From: Episyrphus balteatus
Taxonomy: Eukaryota > Arthropoda > Insecta > Diptera > Syrphidae
Length of the DNA stretch: 64,000 nucleotides
NCBI RefSeq assembly: GCF_945859705.1
Contig: NC_079134.1
Span: 45,686,402-45,750,401, forward strand
Direction of reading: 5' to 3'
The position numbers were made by a program, and so were the translations under genes. Shown here in pieces: positions 23,789 through 34,853 of this stretch. The notes under the pieces were generated by a model. The model saw nothing but the letters and a program-made list of their open reading frames with translations, was not told the origin of the DNA and searched no databases. How positions within the stretch are numbered: position 1 is the first letter of the stretch; the number at the start of each line of letters is the position of its first letter.

Positions 23789-25418
23789 CACTGCCGCTCA
23801 TCTGAATAGGTTCACATTTTAGTTCATTTTACATTTGGCCTGTCTTGGTATTTAATGCAATGGCACATCTTTTTTATGTATGTAACGAGAGAACATCTTT
23901 ATGCGCTTAGTTTAGGAGAAAAAAAATTGTCTTGGGGCCTACCATTCTTCTCACACGGTAGCTAACCCAAATCTAGTCATAAAATCAAGCATATTTTTTG
24001 GCTCATCTGAATAGGTTCAAAAGCAAAAATGTTAATAAATGATGAGTTGCATGGGTCTGTTGGACTCAAAATTGTGTCTGTCAATAAATCTGATTGTGTA
24101 TAACCTGTAAGGATGAAAACGGGTCGTGAAAAATCTTTAGGCGCGGAAAAAATGTGGAAAATAAAAGAAGCCTTTGAATTAGACCGAAACCAACTATGCA
24201 TTGGGACAAAAACAAACACAAGTTAAAATTTAGTAAGCAGTTATTTGCGCAATATCCAAGGGTATAGAAACAATATTAAAAGTCGATGTAACTCAGTCAC
24301 AACATGGGCCGATAGATGTGCAATGATCAGAATAGCATGACTTCGAGCTAAAAATTAAGCTGAAAACCGGTATAAAATGCAGTTTAACGACGGCAAAACG
24401 GGTTGTCAGAAATGGTAAACATTTGAGGAGAACAAAACCTCGCAAAAATTATCACTTTACAAACAACGAACAGAAACTCACCTCCAATAGTAAAAAAAAC
24501 TCTGTTTGAAATTGCAGATCAAAAGTTTTGTATGAGGAAATAGCTTTGCACTTAATGACATTGCCTTCACAGTTATGTAGACACCTTAAAATAATGCTTC
24601 TCTCTACGAAGCTCATAAAAATATTAATTTAGCCCTCAGGGCCCACTTAATTCATGTTTTTTCCTTTGAAAAATCACCGGTTGCAAATTAGACTTTCACG
24701 ACAATTTTTTTTTTTTTTATTGGAGGTGAGTTTCTGTTCGTGGTTTGCAAAGTGATAATTTTTGCGAGGTTTTGTTCTCCTCAAATGTTTACCATTTCTG
24801 ACAACCCGTTTTGCCGTCGTTAAACTGCATTTTATACCTGTTTTCAGCTTAATTTTTAGCTCGAAGTCATGCTATTCTGATCATTGCACATCTATCGGCC
24901 CATGTTGTGACTGAGTTACATCGACTTTTAATATTGTTTCTATACCCTTGGATATTGCGCAAATAACTGCTTACTAAATTTTAACTTGTGTTTGTTTTTG
25001 TCCCAATGCATAGTTGGTTTCGGTCTAATTCAAAGGCTTCTTTTATTTTCCACATTTTTTCCGCGCCTAAAGATTTTTCACGACCCGTTTTCATCCTTAC
25101 AGGTTATACACAATCAGATTTATTGACAGACACAATTTTGAGTCCAACAGACCCATGCAACTCATCATTTATTAACATTTTTGCTTTTGAACCTATTCAG
25201 ATGAGCCAAAAAATATGCTTGATTTTATGACTAGATTTGGGTTAGCTACCGTGTGAGAAGAATGGTAGGCCCCAAGACAATTTTTTTTCTCCTAAACTAA
25301 GCGCATAAAGATGTTCTCTCGTTACATACATAAAAAAGATGTGCCATTGCATTAAATACCAAGACAGGCCAAATGTAAAATGAACTAAAATGTGAACCTA
25401 TTCAGATGAGCGGCAGTG
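23789..25418. mobile_element. Tc1-like transposon, inverted duplication of its 5' half
   Basis: Ends CACTGCCGCTCATCTGAATA and complement, flanked by TA on both sides (23787-88, 25419-20). Arms of about 700 bases (to 24490, and from 24720) are near-identical inverted copies around a 230-base unique spacer. Read outward-to-centre, each arm carries remnants of a Tc1-type transposase N-terminus, including a TTAKRVVRNGKHLRRTKPRK segment like the second helix-turn-helix of that family, broken by stops and frameshifts. The identical frames on the two arms (80 residues, antisense) are not genes. Confidence 0.85.
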
Positions 25419-25420
25419 TA

Positions 25421-26100
25421 TAATCATAGTCTATTTTCAGCCTCTTCTTTGAGATCAATCGCAGACTAGAGTGGTGCCACACAATATATGATAAAACGGT
25501 CTAAATCTTGGAGATGGAAACTATAAGTTCCAGGCATTTGGTTTCTAAACAAAAAAAAATTAAATTATAAGTTTTTAATTAGAATTAGGTTTTTAATAAA
25601 TTTAGCTTACACGTTTGATTAAGATTCGGCCACGTCCGGAGCGGCAATATTGATAGCTGCAAAACTAAATTAAAAGCGGACTTCATTATAATATTATATT
25701 CCAAATTGTAAGCAAAAATTATTGAGTATATTAATATTTAAATTTTTACTTAAAATTTTAAAAAATAAATAGGGACCGATAGGAATTTATGACACTGAAT
25801 AAATAATGTAGTTTTACCGAAAAAATCTGAATCCTACACAAGTTGACCGAAAAATCCAAAATAAACACGTGTGACATAAGTAGGTGTTTTTGACATTTCT
25901 AAAAAGAATTTTTTTATAGATATTGGTCCTTGAACAACAAAATACAATCAAATTTAAAATTTCAATGCATCATTCAAGTTTATATTTTTTATAGATCCCT
26001 ACAGTCATTTTGAAGACCACCCCACCAACTCAAAATCTCTTCTTTTTTTATGCTACACGTGAGCCTGACAGTGGTCTATTTAAAAAATAAATGAAATAGG
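25421..26100. other. Gene-free stretch
   Basis: AT-rich DNA between two transposons. Nothing recognisable. Confidence 0.35.
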
Positions 26101-26102
26101 TA

Positions 26103-27100
26103 GGGTCAATGTGGGTAAATGTAAACAATTTCATGTCTTTTTTTTCTTTCGACTTTAGATTTTTTTATGTTTTCACGGAACAACTTGAATGGTATCTTCA
26201 AATGCAAATATGAAATGATGGCAATTCTTCTTTATAAATATAAACAAATATTTCCCAAATTGTTTACATTACTGTCAAATATGGCATGTTTACAAATACC
26301 CCACCATGTTTGTGTTTTTTTGCAAATTCGGGGTAAATGTAAACGGTGGTATAAAATTTAGAATTTCCTCTTTATCATATGGATAACAACTTGAAAAACG
26401 TTCAAGAAGGTATTTGACAAAAACTTTTTCAAATTCCAATAAAAGTTTTTGTTTTCTTCCTTTGATTCTTTATATAGGCGCCCAATATGCATCCTGAGCA
26501 GCTCTGAACGTAATATTTTTTGTTTTTTTACGTCAAAGGCCGATTTTGCAACATCATCCACTGAAAATGATGGTGTTGGCTACTTTAAAATGTGACTCCG
26601 CGGCACTTTAGCAGTAGTAATTGACTTAAAATATGTTATTTTTATTAAAACCAATAATTTCACCAAAAATGTATGTTTATATTTACCCCCAGAATACGTT
26701 GTTTACATTTACCCATTATGAAAAATATTCTGGGGTAAATGTAAACACATGCAAATCGACATAAATGTCCTGTATTTTAAAATTTGCTTGTATCACATAG
26801 AATCTACATCAAAATTAAAAACAAAAAAATATTTGCAAATTATACTGACTTTATTGAATCTGCAAAAATATTTAATTTTTCTGAAAGACTAACGACTTGT
26901 TTGGCACTTTAAAAAATTATCTTTCACGGAAAATACGCTCGTCGAATGAATTCTCTCTTGACAGCAATGAGCTTGACGTATAAGTTAAAAGATACATGCG
27001 TCCGCGATTTGTACTTATGTATGCATCAAATAGATTTAACTGAAGCTTGTTATGAGCCATGTTTTCATTTACCCCTGTTTACATTTACCCACATTGACCC
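26103..27100. mobile_element. TA-flanked DNA element with repeated GGGTAAATGTAAAC motif
   Basis: A 998-base element with terminal inverted repeats GGGTCAATGTGGGTAAATGT and complement. TA lies at 26101-02 and 27101-02. The tail of the terminal repeat, GGGTAAATGTAAAC, recurs inside in both orientations (near 26332, 26684, 26702, 26733 and 27057), which suggests repeated transposase-binding sites. Frames at 26167-26361 and 26946-27212 have no recognisable domain. Confidence 0.75.
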
Positions 27101-27102
27101 TA

Positions 27103-28437
27103 TTAGGGTGGGTCAAAAAAATCGAAATTCTTTTTTTTTATTTAGTACTCCGAAAAATCGATTGCTAGACCCATCTAGAATATACACACCAAATATGAGC
27201 TCTTTATATTAATGGGAAGGTCCTCCGCTTTGCAATTTTACATTTTTACATCAAGCTTCTACTAAAAAAAAATAATTTTTTTATTAATTGACTTTTTACC
27301 AAATTTTTTTTCATATTCTTGTAGGAAATTAAACGCTCTACAAAAAAGGCCTTATACACTTTTTTCGTTTATCTAACCGTTGAATAGATATTTGAGGTCC
27401 AAAAATCGAGAAAATCTTTAAAAATTCGTTTTTTGTTCTTAATTTTGTAACAAATTGAAAAATTATAATAATCAAACGCGCAAGACATATTCTTGTTGGA
27501 AATTAATTGCTCCACAAAAAAGGTCTTGTTAACTTTTTTCATTAATCTAACCATTCTAAAGATATTCGAGGTCAAAGTTAAAAAAATTATAAAAACATTT
27601 TATATTTTTAAAAATTTTCCAGTTCACTGAAAATTCATTATTTTCAATTTAGCAAGATATATTCTTGTAGGGGCTTAAACTTTCTACAAAAAATTCCTTG
27701 GAATCAAATTGATTGCTTTAACAGTTTAGAAGATATTCGTACCCAAACCAATGCTTACTGATTTCAATAGTTTTCTTATGACCCGTATGCATTGCGATTT
27801 GGATACTAATATCTTCTAAACTGTTAAAGCAATCAATTTGATGCTAAGGAATTTTTTGTAGAACGTTTAAGCCCCTACAAGAATATATCTTGCTAAATTG
27901 AAAATAATGAATTTTCAGTGAACTGGAAAATTTTTAAAAATATAAAATGTTTTTATAATTTTTTTAACTTTGACCTCGAATATCTTTAGAATGGTTAGAT
28001 TAATGAAAAAAGTTAACAAGACCTTTTTTGTGGAGCAATTAATTTCCAACAAGAATATGTCTTGCGCGTTTGATTATTATAATTTTTCAATTTGTTACAA
28101 AATTAAGAACAAAAAACGAATTTTTAAAGATTTTCTCTATCTTTGGACCTCAACGGTTAGATAAACGAAAAAAGTGTATAAGGCCTTTTTTGTAGAGCGT
28201 TTAATTTCCTACAAGAATATGAAAAGAAATTTGGTAAAAAGTCAATTAATAAAAAAATTATTTTTTTTTTAGTAGAAGCTTGATGTAAAAATGGAAAATT
28301 GCAAAGCGGAGGACCTTCCCATTAATATAAAGAGCTCATATTAATGGGAATGTGTATATTCTAGAGGTGTCTAGCAATCGATTTTTCGGAGTACCAAATC
28401 AAAAAAAAACAATTTCGATTTTTTTGACCCACCCTAA
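27103..28437. mobile_element. Foldback element with TTAGGGTGGGTC ends, TA-flanked
   Basis: A 1.33 kb inverted duplication with the centre near 27770. Ends TTAGGGTGGGTCAAAAAAAT and complement; TA at 27101-02 and 28438-39. The left TA is the right TA of the preceding element. Internal arms are related to the 3531-4876 foldback. The same 68-residue frame appears on both arms and is a repeat shadow. Confidence 0.85.
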
Positions 28438-28439
28438 TA

Positions 28440-29159
28440 TGTATATCTTATGTTTTTGACAATTGGTTTGAATTGCTTAATTTCATGGCTTGAAAAGTAG
28501 AAATGCATTAAAAATTTGGAATTGAATTTCTTGGTGACTAATTTTTCTTCGACTTACCATTTGAAATCATTCACGCCTCGCCACTGGTCTCTAGGATATA
28601 TGAGGCGTTTAGAATAAATGGGTCAAGTTCATTAGAAATTTGTGCATTATACACAATTTTGAGAAGCTATATTTTAGAAACCAGAGGAAATTTTGAAAAT
28701 GAATGTTTTACAGACCAATATCTTTATGTGTCTTGAATATATTTCTTCTATGTTAATCTTTTAATAATTAATAAAATCCGTCATATTCCTAAAAAAATGG
28801 GGGAACCAATTTAAGAAAAAAAACAATAAACGAGCAAAGACAAACCAAACAATGCCGGCTACACTGTCAGCTGAGCTGCACCGTTAATGATATTGGCTTT
28901 ACAAAATTGCAACTTAACCCACAGTTTTGCATTTATCCACACAAATTTAAGCTCTTTTTATATCAGGGCTCGGGAGCCTAAAATGTTCTGCCTGCTATTA
29001 AGCCAGAAAATTAAAATGGAGTTAGATTCAAAGGGTTTGAAGGAACATACGTAGGTACAACTCTCTACTTCAGAAAGTCAAACTGTTACTTGGATAGTTA
29101 TATTCTAAGAATTAAAAACAATTTGGTATTTAATATGTTTTTTTTTTATAGATACTTAC
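28440..29159. other. Gene-free stretch
   Basis: AT-rich DNA downstream (minus strand) of a candidate first exon. No gene or clear repeat seen. Confidence 0.35.
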
Positions 29160-29186
29160 TGTGTTACTTCTTATATTTTCCGTCAT
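29160..29186 (-). CDS. Candidate alternative first coding exon (possibly of CD98hc)
   Basis: A minus-strand ATG at 29186 opens nine codons (MTENIRSNT) and ends at a perfect donor, ACA|GTAAGTATC, in phase 0. The next minus-strand exon known to accept phase 0 is CD98hc exon 2 at 9905, so this could give a short N-terminal isoform from a second promoter in place of the 117-residue exon at 18.2 kb. It begins only about 115 bases below the F-box gene's stop. The call is inferred from splice signals alone. Confidence 0.35.
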
Positions 29187-29302
29187 TTTACTTTTCTCCA
29201 AACTAAAATTATTTGAAGCAGTGATCTATTACCAGAATAAACTCTCACTAAAAAATCTAAAAATTCACATAAACAAAATTCAAATGCAAACAAAGTTTTT
29301 AT

Positions 29303-30007
29303 TCACAAATTAACATCACAAATTTTTTTCAATCGTCCCTTTCCATAAATAATAATCTCAGCCTTTGGATTATTTACTTTCAATTGTTCTACATTTATTT
29401 TCAGATTTTCATGACTTTCGATAGTAAGACATTTGAGATTCTTAAGATAAATCAAAGACACACCCCAGAACGTATAATTCCCGATTAAAATTATCTCCTT
29501 CAAGGAATTACATTTCCATTTGAAGAATTCAGTCATAAGTTCATCGGTAAGTTGACAAAAACTCAAATCAATTTTTTCCAAATGATTAGAAATATTTCCA
29601 ATTAGTTTTAAATACTTTTCACGCATTACAACATAATGTAATCTTAATTTTCTTAATTTCTTACAATTCGATATTAGCTCTAGAGCTGCCAATACACTTT
29701 CAGAACTTATAGAATAACCAACAGATAGTTCGATGGATGTAAGATAGGGGCTTACAATTTGTAATAATCGTTTGTCGTCAGAACTAAAATGTCTAAAATT
29801 AAAACTAAGATCTTTGCATCTTCGCAAATTGATGTGAATTATTTCGTCTAATTTGCGGCAGGTTCCTAGTAAGTCAATTAGCTCATAGTTGTTTAAATAG
29901 CTGAAGATCTTTATAAGGCAGTCGTCATTTAATTGCAAAATGTTTAAGGCATCTGGATTTGGTTGTTGAAGAACTTGGAATGTATTTGTTTCTGTGCTAG
30001 TCATCAT
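29303..30007 (-). CDS. F-box protein with leucine-rich repeat-like region
   Basis: A single-exon coding region of 234 residues from ATG 30007. An acceptor (TAATTTACAG) ends exactly at the ATG, so a 5'UTR intron is likely. Residues about 22-58 form the F-box (LNDDCLIKIFSYLNNYELIDL), the Skp1-binding module of SCF ubiquitin ligases. Residues 85-225 have leucine-rich repeat-like spacing (LRKLRLH, LEKIDLSFCQLTD, LKEIILIGN, LKCLTIESH) and would select the substrate, which is unknown. The AATAAA at 29303-29298 overlaps the TGA stop, giving a very short 3'UTR. The ortholog was not identified. Confidence 0.85.
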   Translation of the reverse strand: MMTSTETNTFQVLQQPNPDALNILQLNDDCLIKIFSYLNNYELIDLLGTCRKLDEIIHINLRRCKDLSFNFRHFSSDDKRLLQIVSPYLTSIELSVGYSISSESVLAALELISNCKKLRKLRLHYVVMREKYLKLIGNISNHLEKIDLSFCQLTDELMTEFFKWKCNSLKEIILIGNYTFWGVSLIYLKNLKCLTIESHENLKINVEQLKVNNPKAEIIIYGKGRLKKICDVNL

Positions 30008-30153
30008 CTGTAAATTAAAGAAGATATTAATAAATTTAGAGATTTCTTAGCAAAAAGAATAAATCAGTTTTGCTCTTCCAAAGTACCTACTTGTTTTGAT
30101 TGATTTTTAATAAAAATAAAAAAGGAAAAAAGATTTAAAACAAATAGTACCTA

Positions 30154-30397
30154 ATATCGTCGCCGTTCAATGAAAACTCCTTAAGTCCATTTCGACTTCA
30201 GTTACATTTTCCAAGTTACCCAATGACCAAAGCTTTATTTTTCAATTCTAACACAGCAATTATTTTACCGAAATGTTAACGAACACGTAGATTAGACCAT
30301 TTTTGAATTTTTAATATGGGAAAACCATTTTCTATTGCGATTTCTCAAAAAGTGAAAAAAGGACTTAGGGAGTTTTCATTGAACGGCGACGATATTT
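30154..30397. repeat. 35-base inverted repeat upstream of the F-box gene
   Basis: Arms 30154-30188 and 30361-30397 (ATATCGTCGCCGTTCAATGA and complement) are nearly perfect around a 172-base loop. It sits in the 5' region of the F-box gene, so it may be a MITE in its promoter or 5'UTR intron. The plus-strand frame 30316-30543 runs through it and is not supported as a gene. Confidence 0.6.
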
Positions 30398-31440
30398 TAT
30401 CACCAAGAAACTTAATCTATAGTGTATTATTTAAATTTCAAAATAATGATTTAGTAACTCGCTATCAAATTTCAAATTTCATATTCAATACAATAATACA
30501 TCGTTTGATAAGAAGGATGATATTTATAGAAAGCCATGCATAGTTTTAGGCTAAAAGCTAGTTAAAATTTTGACTAAATGTTTCGATAAAAAAGAATCAA
30601 TTTATTTACTATACAAATTTTAAAATTCCCCATTTTGGATGGTGGCTTTAAAATTAATGGAGTGTGAATAAATAAGACCAAAGACTTGTATACAAATTAA
30701 AATACAATCGGACAGGATGCATTAAAAACTGACTGAATTCTTTCGCAGTATTGATGGGTTGCTAAAAAGGAAAAGTGGTATGAATTTTTGGCGACAGAAA
30801 TGTTGAGGATATTGCCAAATGCCTTTAATATTATGTCACAAGTCACATGAATGTTATAAAATGTTCAAAGAAGAACGGAAAACCGTTGAAGACATAGAGC
30901 ATACAGTACACAAATCAAAGAATTGGTTCTCGGAAATTTTCAATTGAAAGTAATTCATTTGCTGAAGGTCATTTCGACAGACTATTTTTGCCTGAGGAAA
31001 ATCATTTAAAAATCAATTTTTCGAAATTTGTTTTGCCAATCTTTTCTACCAACGTAGTTTTCGAAAAAAATGAAAATTGAAAAACTGATTTAATTTCACC
31101 ACACTTTCATTTTGTTTATTAAATATTATAATTCGTGGATCTATGCATATGATTCATGATGCTGAGGTGAGTTATTATACTTTGAGGTTAGCAACATGTT
31201 GCAATGATAATTATGTATACAAGATTAATAATTGTAAGAATGAAATAAGGTTCAAATATGAGAAATGGAGTTTGAATTTTAAATTTATTAACCAAAATAA
31301 GTCTGTTACTAAAATTTTTAATCTAAACTATCACGGGTAGACCTTGTCTAATGTTTTACTTCATTAAATTGAAAATTGCTTAAAAATGGAAACGTTTGTG
31401 GCTACATAAATTGTTTGTGATATTTTCCAAAAAATAAAAC

Positions 31441-31517
31441 TGGCAGCCACCGGGGATCGAACCTACAACTGTTGGGTTACTAGGCCAGTGCCTTACAACT
31501 GTGCTATCTCACTGTTG
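31441..31517 (-). repeat. tRNA-like sequence, probably SINE head or tRNA pseudogene
   Basis: On the minus strand an A-box-like TAGCACAGTTGTAAGG and a perfect B-box-like GGTTCGATCCC lie about 35 bases apart, as in RNA polymerase III internal promoters. The T stem does not pair well and no 7-bp acceptor stem is evident, so a functional tRNA is not claimed. Confidence 0.45.
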
Positions 31518-31599
31518 GAAATGAGTATGATAAACTGCAATTTAAGCTAAGGTGTGACTATAGTTTTAAAATATTTATTTTTGGTCGTTTTTTTTAAGA

Positions 31600-31745
31600 T
31601 GATCATTCACATTAAAATAAGATGAAGTTCACATTAAATTTAACTGAGTTTAAGTGGAATCACCTTATTTTAAGAGGATATCACCTTATTTTAAGGTGGT
31701 GAAATTTAATGTGCGCATCATCTTATTTTAAGGTGACACTTTTTT
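31600..31745. repeat. Imperfect inverted repeat with CACCTTATTTTAAG motif
   Basis: CACCTTATTTTAAG occurs three times in direct or inverted form, and CACATTAAATTT is mirrored by AAATTTAATGTG. Likely a small palindromic element. Confidence 0.4.
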
Positions 31746-32024
31746 CTCCTTGTATTAACGGTATACTTCCCATAGAACTGTTTTTTTTTTTTTTTTTTTT
31801 AATTTTGGACTATATCCCAAACGAATAATTAAATAATTATATGCGTAATCTTTTTTATTTGCCTTAATTTTTAAAATCTAAACACATTTTTGGATATTTT
31901 TTAAAAATAATTCATATTTTTTTTTTTTTTTTTGAAAAATCAAATTTTCCATAACAACACATTGAACTTTTATGATTTAAATTTAAGAAGTTCTTTAATA
32001 ATAATTACTGCAACATAGCACACA

Positions 32025-32162
32025 AGCTGCGTTACTTTGGAAATATTTGTCTACTGCTTAGTACTTAAAGCTGCTTTAAACTACTTTTTCAATATAGAAA
32101 AAGTAGTTCAAAGTAGTTTTAAGTACTAAGCAGTAGATAAATATTCCCAAATGAACACAGCT
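32025..32162. repeat. Long hairpin (about 65-base arms)
   Basis: The left arm (AGCTGCGTTACTTTGG ... ACTACTTTTTC) is complementary to the right arm at roughly 85% of positions, with a loop of a few bases. Either a small MITE or a hairpin-RNA locus; transcription cannot be judged. Confidence 0.6.
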
Positions 32163-34599
32163 ACAAACTACTTTATTTTAAAAATCGTTTTCAAAATAAA
32201 TAGATTTCATAAAAATGGATGTTATTAAAACTAAACTGAATACTTTTATTGGAGCTCAAATTCATTAAAAATGTTGTTTTTTTTTATTCTGTTTTCTATA
32301 AGGCATATACATATGCAAAATTTGTAGATATATAAAAAAATTTATAATTGTAACCATTTTGTTTTTATTTAAAAACATTTTACCTCCAAAAAAAAAAAAA
32401 CTCCAACTCCATACCCAAATTCCGCTATATCATAGTGTAAGATGAACTCTTGCATTAAATAACTTTTGAATCATTAGATTTAGTTTTTTTAATACAGTAA
32501 ATTTTCTTATTTCATAAGTGACACAATAACGATTTTTCAATGTTCTTCGAAAAAAAAAATAATAATAATTTTGTTTTACGCTAAGATAAATATAACATCT
32601 CAATTTAGAAACTCTACCAATGTTTTTCTTTTATAAAGTTAAATACAATACAAGTTTAAACATTTTGGGTCACTGTGGCGAATGCGCAATATTTGTATTT
32701 AAAAAACAAAAAAAAAAATTAATTTTTACTATTTGAGTTTAAGTGAACAACTTTATAATTTGAATAGGTTGGTTGCTGGGGAGGAAATACAATAAAATCT
32801 ACTAAATGGAGAATTTAAAGACAGATCACATAGATCTGGTAAACTGTTCTGCGAAACCTCCATCAAAGAATATTCACAATTAAATAAAAAAAAAAACATA
32901 TTTATTATTGTTTTCTTCATAAGAATAAATGAATAGAAAAAAACACTACATTTATAACATATTCTTCGAAGAAAATTGGTCTCAAAATGGTCTCACGAAT
33001 TACATAATTGATTTTTTGTATACAAAATCCTAATCATGCCCCATAGTATCTATATTAGAAGTAAAAACGTGTAGTTATTTAGGAGCTTAGTCTAGGTTTG
33101 AACTGTAAAAACTTAAATAGTTCTTATTTTCATTACAGAATATAAATACAATCCTTAATAAAAAGTTATTAAGGAGTTTTAATTTAATAACCTTAAACAT
33201 GAAATTCAATACAAATACGATATCGTAGAATCTCATATCCACCAATAAATTTGTATTATCAGTCACACCCAAAAGCAATATTTTCTCTCAATATCCATCG
33301 TTTTTTAAAACATGAAAAAGAAGGGATTGGATTTCGCCACCAAGAAATCTCTTAAAGCTGTTAAATACTTTTATTTGAAAAATCGATTAAAAGAGCAGGG
33401 TTAGTAACAAAAAAAAAAAAAAACACACAAAACACAAAAAAAAACTAATTCCTTTCATTTTCTCTATCATTCTAATGTCACTTTTAATTACATTTTCTGA
33501 GTTGAATGTCTTAAAAAAAAAAATAATAATAACTTGTCAGCTGTTTTGATGTGAATCATATAAAAAAAAAATGTATCATATATTTGTAACAATATTCAAT
33601 AATACTGTATACACATAAATCATAATTAAGATTTCCTTTGCCGGTTAAACTTGATTTCATTTATCTACTAATGACCACCTGTAGATTGTTTACATATGAA
33701 GTTAGAGGGTGGCGTATGGCGTTTGCTTTGAATGCTTTTTTTTATTATAAAGCTGAAAATGAAAAATGTTTTTCTTACCTTTTAAGAAAGAGGGTTTAAT
33801 CTAAAACAGATACTAAATTAATCAACACATAATAATTTAAAGCTTTTCTGTTTTTTTTTTTGTTTTGATTAATAAAAATTCATAATCTCTTTTGGTATCT
33901 TTATACCATTTTTGTTTTTTTTTTTTTTTTTTTTTGTATTTAAAAGGAAAATCTAAAGATAGAACTTGATTTTGCTTTGTAGGTAGGTATTTTTGTATTT
34001 TGTTACACGCTTACGCACGATTTCCAATAAATTTTTATATACCCACCCAAGGTTACACACAGTTTTCCCACCAACACAAAATATATAATATTTCCTTTTT
34101 CGTAACTAGATTATCACTCTGTAATAATGTTATTTTTTTATTAATTTATTGACTTGTAAAACATTCTTTTGCAGTGATTGCATTTGAAATCTTAAATGTA
34201 ATAATCACAAAACATAATCAAAAAAAAAATAAACATTAATTAATCATAACCATGAAGTTAATAGAATAATATTTGTTTAGATTGAATAAATAGTTTCCGT
34301 GTTTTTATTTTGTAAAAATATTATTCAAAACATAATTTAACCTGAGAATAAATGGATTTTCGAAGCAACGTTTGAGTGATAAACAATTTTTAACGTCCAA
34401 CAATAAAGAATGAAAATGAGTACTGAGAGCAGAAATGAAAAGTTGAAAAAAAAATCTTAAACTAACAGCTGGTGGTGTGGATCTAAGTTTGTTTTTGGAT
34501 TTGTGGAACAAAAAATAAAAGCTCATAAATTCATAAATACTATAGAATCTATTGTGTGAAAAGCGTTGCCATACCAACAATTTAGAAAGATAGATATAT
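32163..34599. other. Gene-poor stretch with one small open frame
   Basis: Mostly homopolymer-rich DNA. At 33312-33404 (+) a 30-codon frame starts MKKKGLDFATKKSLKAVKYF, with less AT-biased codons than its surroundings and a possible donor G|GTTAGT just before its stop. It could be a first exon or chance; no partner exon was found. Confidence 0.3.
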
Positions 34600-34601
34600 T
34601 A

Positions 34602-34851
34602 GCCGTGTTTTATTGGTACTCAGTATTTTACTGAGTAAACAGTTTATGCTGTAAGCAACAACAATTGATTGCTTTTATTTATTTATTAATAATCCTTATT
34701 GTTGAAAGGTCAAAAATGTATAAGTTTAAAAAAAAATTATCTCTTTAAACCAACAAATAAAAAACTTTTGTTTATCCTTAGCAAACTTTTGTTGTTGTTT
34801 CCCGTGTAAAATTTTACTGAGCTAAGTACTGAGTTACCAATAAAACACGGC
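34602..34851. mobile_element. TA-flanked MITE with GCCGTGTTTTATTGGTA ends
   Basis: A 250-base palindromic element with ends GCCGTGTTTTATTGGTA and complement, flanked by TA (34600-01 and 34852-53). Subterminal ACTCAGTA/TTTACTGAG motifs are mirrored. Tc1/mariner-type non-autonomous element. Confidence 0.75.
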
Positions 34852-34853
34852 TA

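Noticed and set aside
23977..25230. Two identical 80-residue open frames (23977-24219 minus, 24988-25230 plus)
   Set aside because: They are the same antisense frame on the two arms of the Tc1-like inverted duplication and have no domain of their own.
27369..28164. Matching 64-68 residue frames on both strands
   Set aside because: Arms of the 27103-28437 foldback; no recognisable protein.
31441..31517. Functional tRNA gene
   Set aside because: The B box is good but T and acceptor stems do not pair, so only a tRNA-like repeat is claimed.
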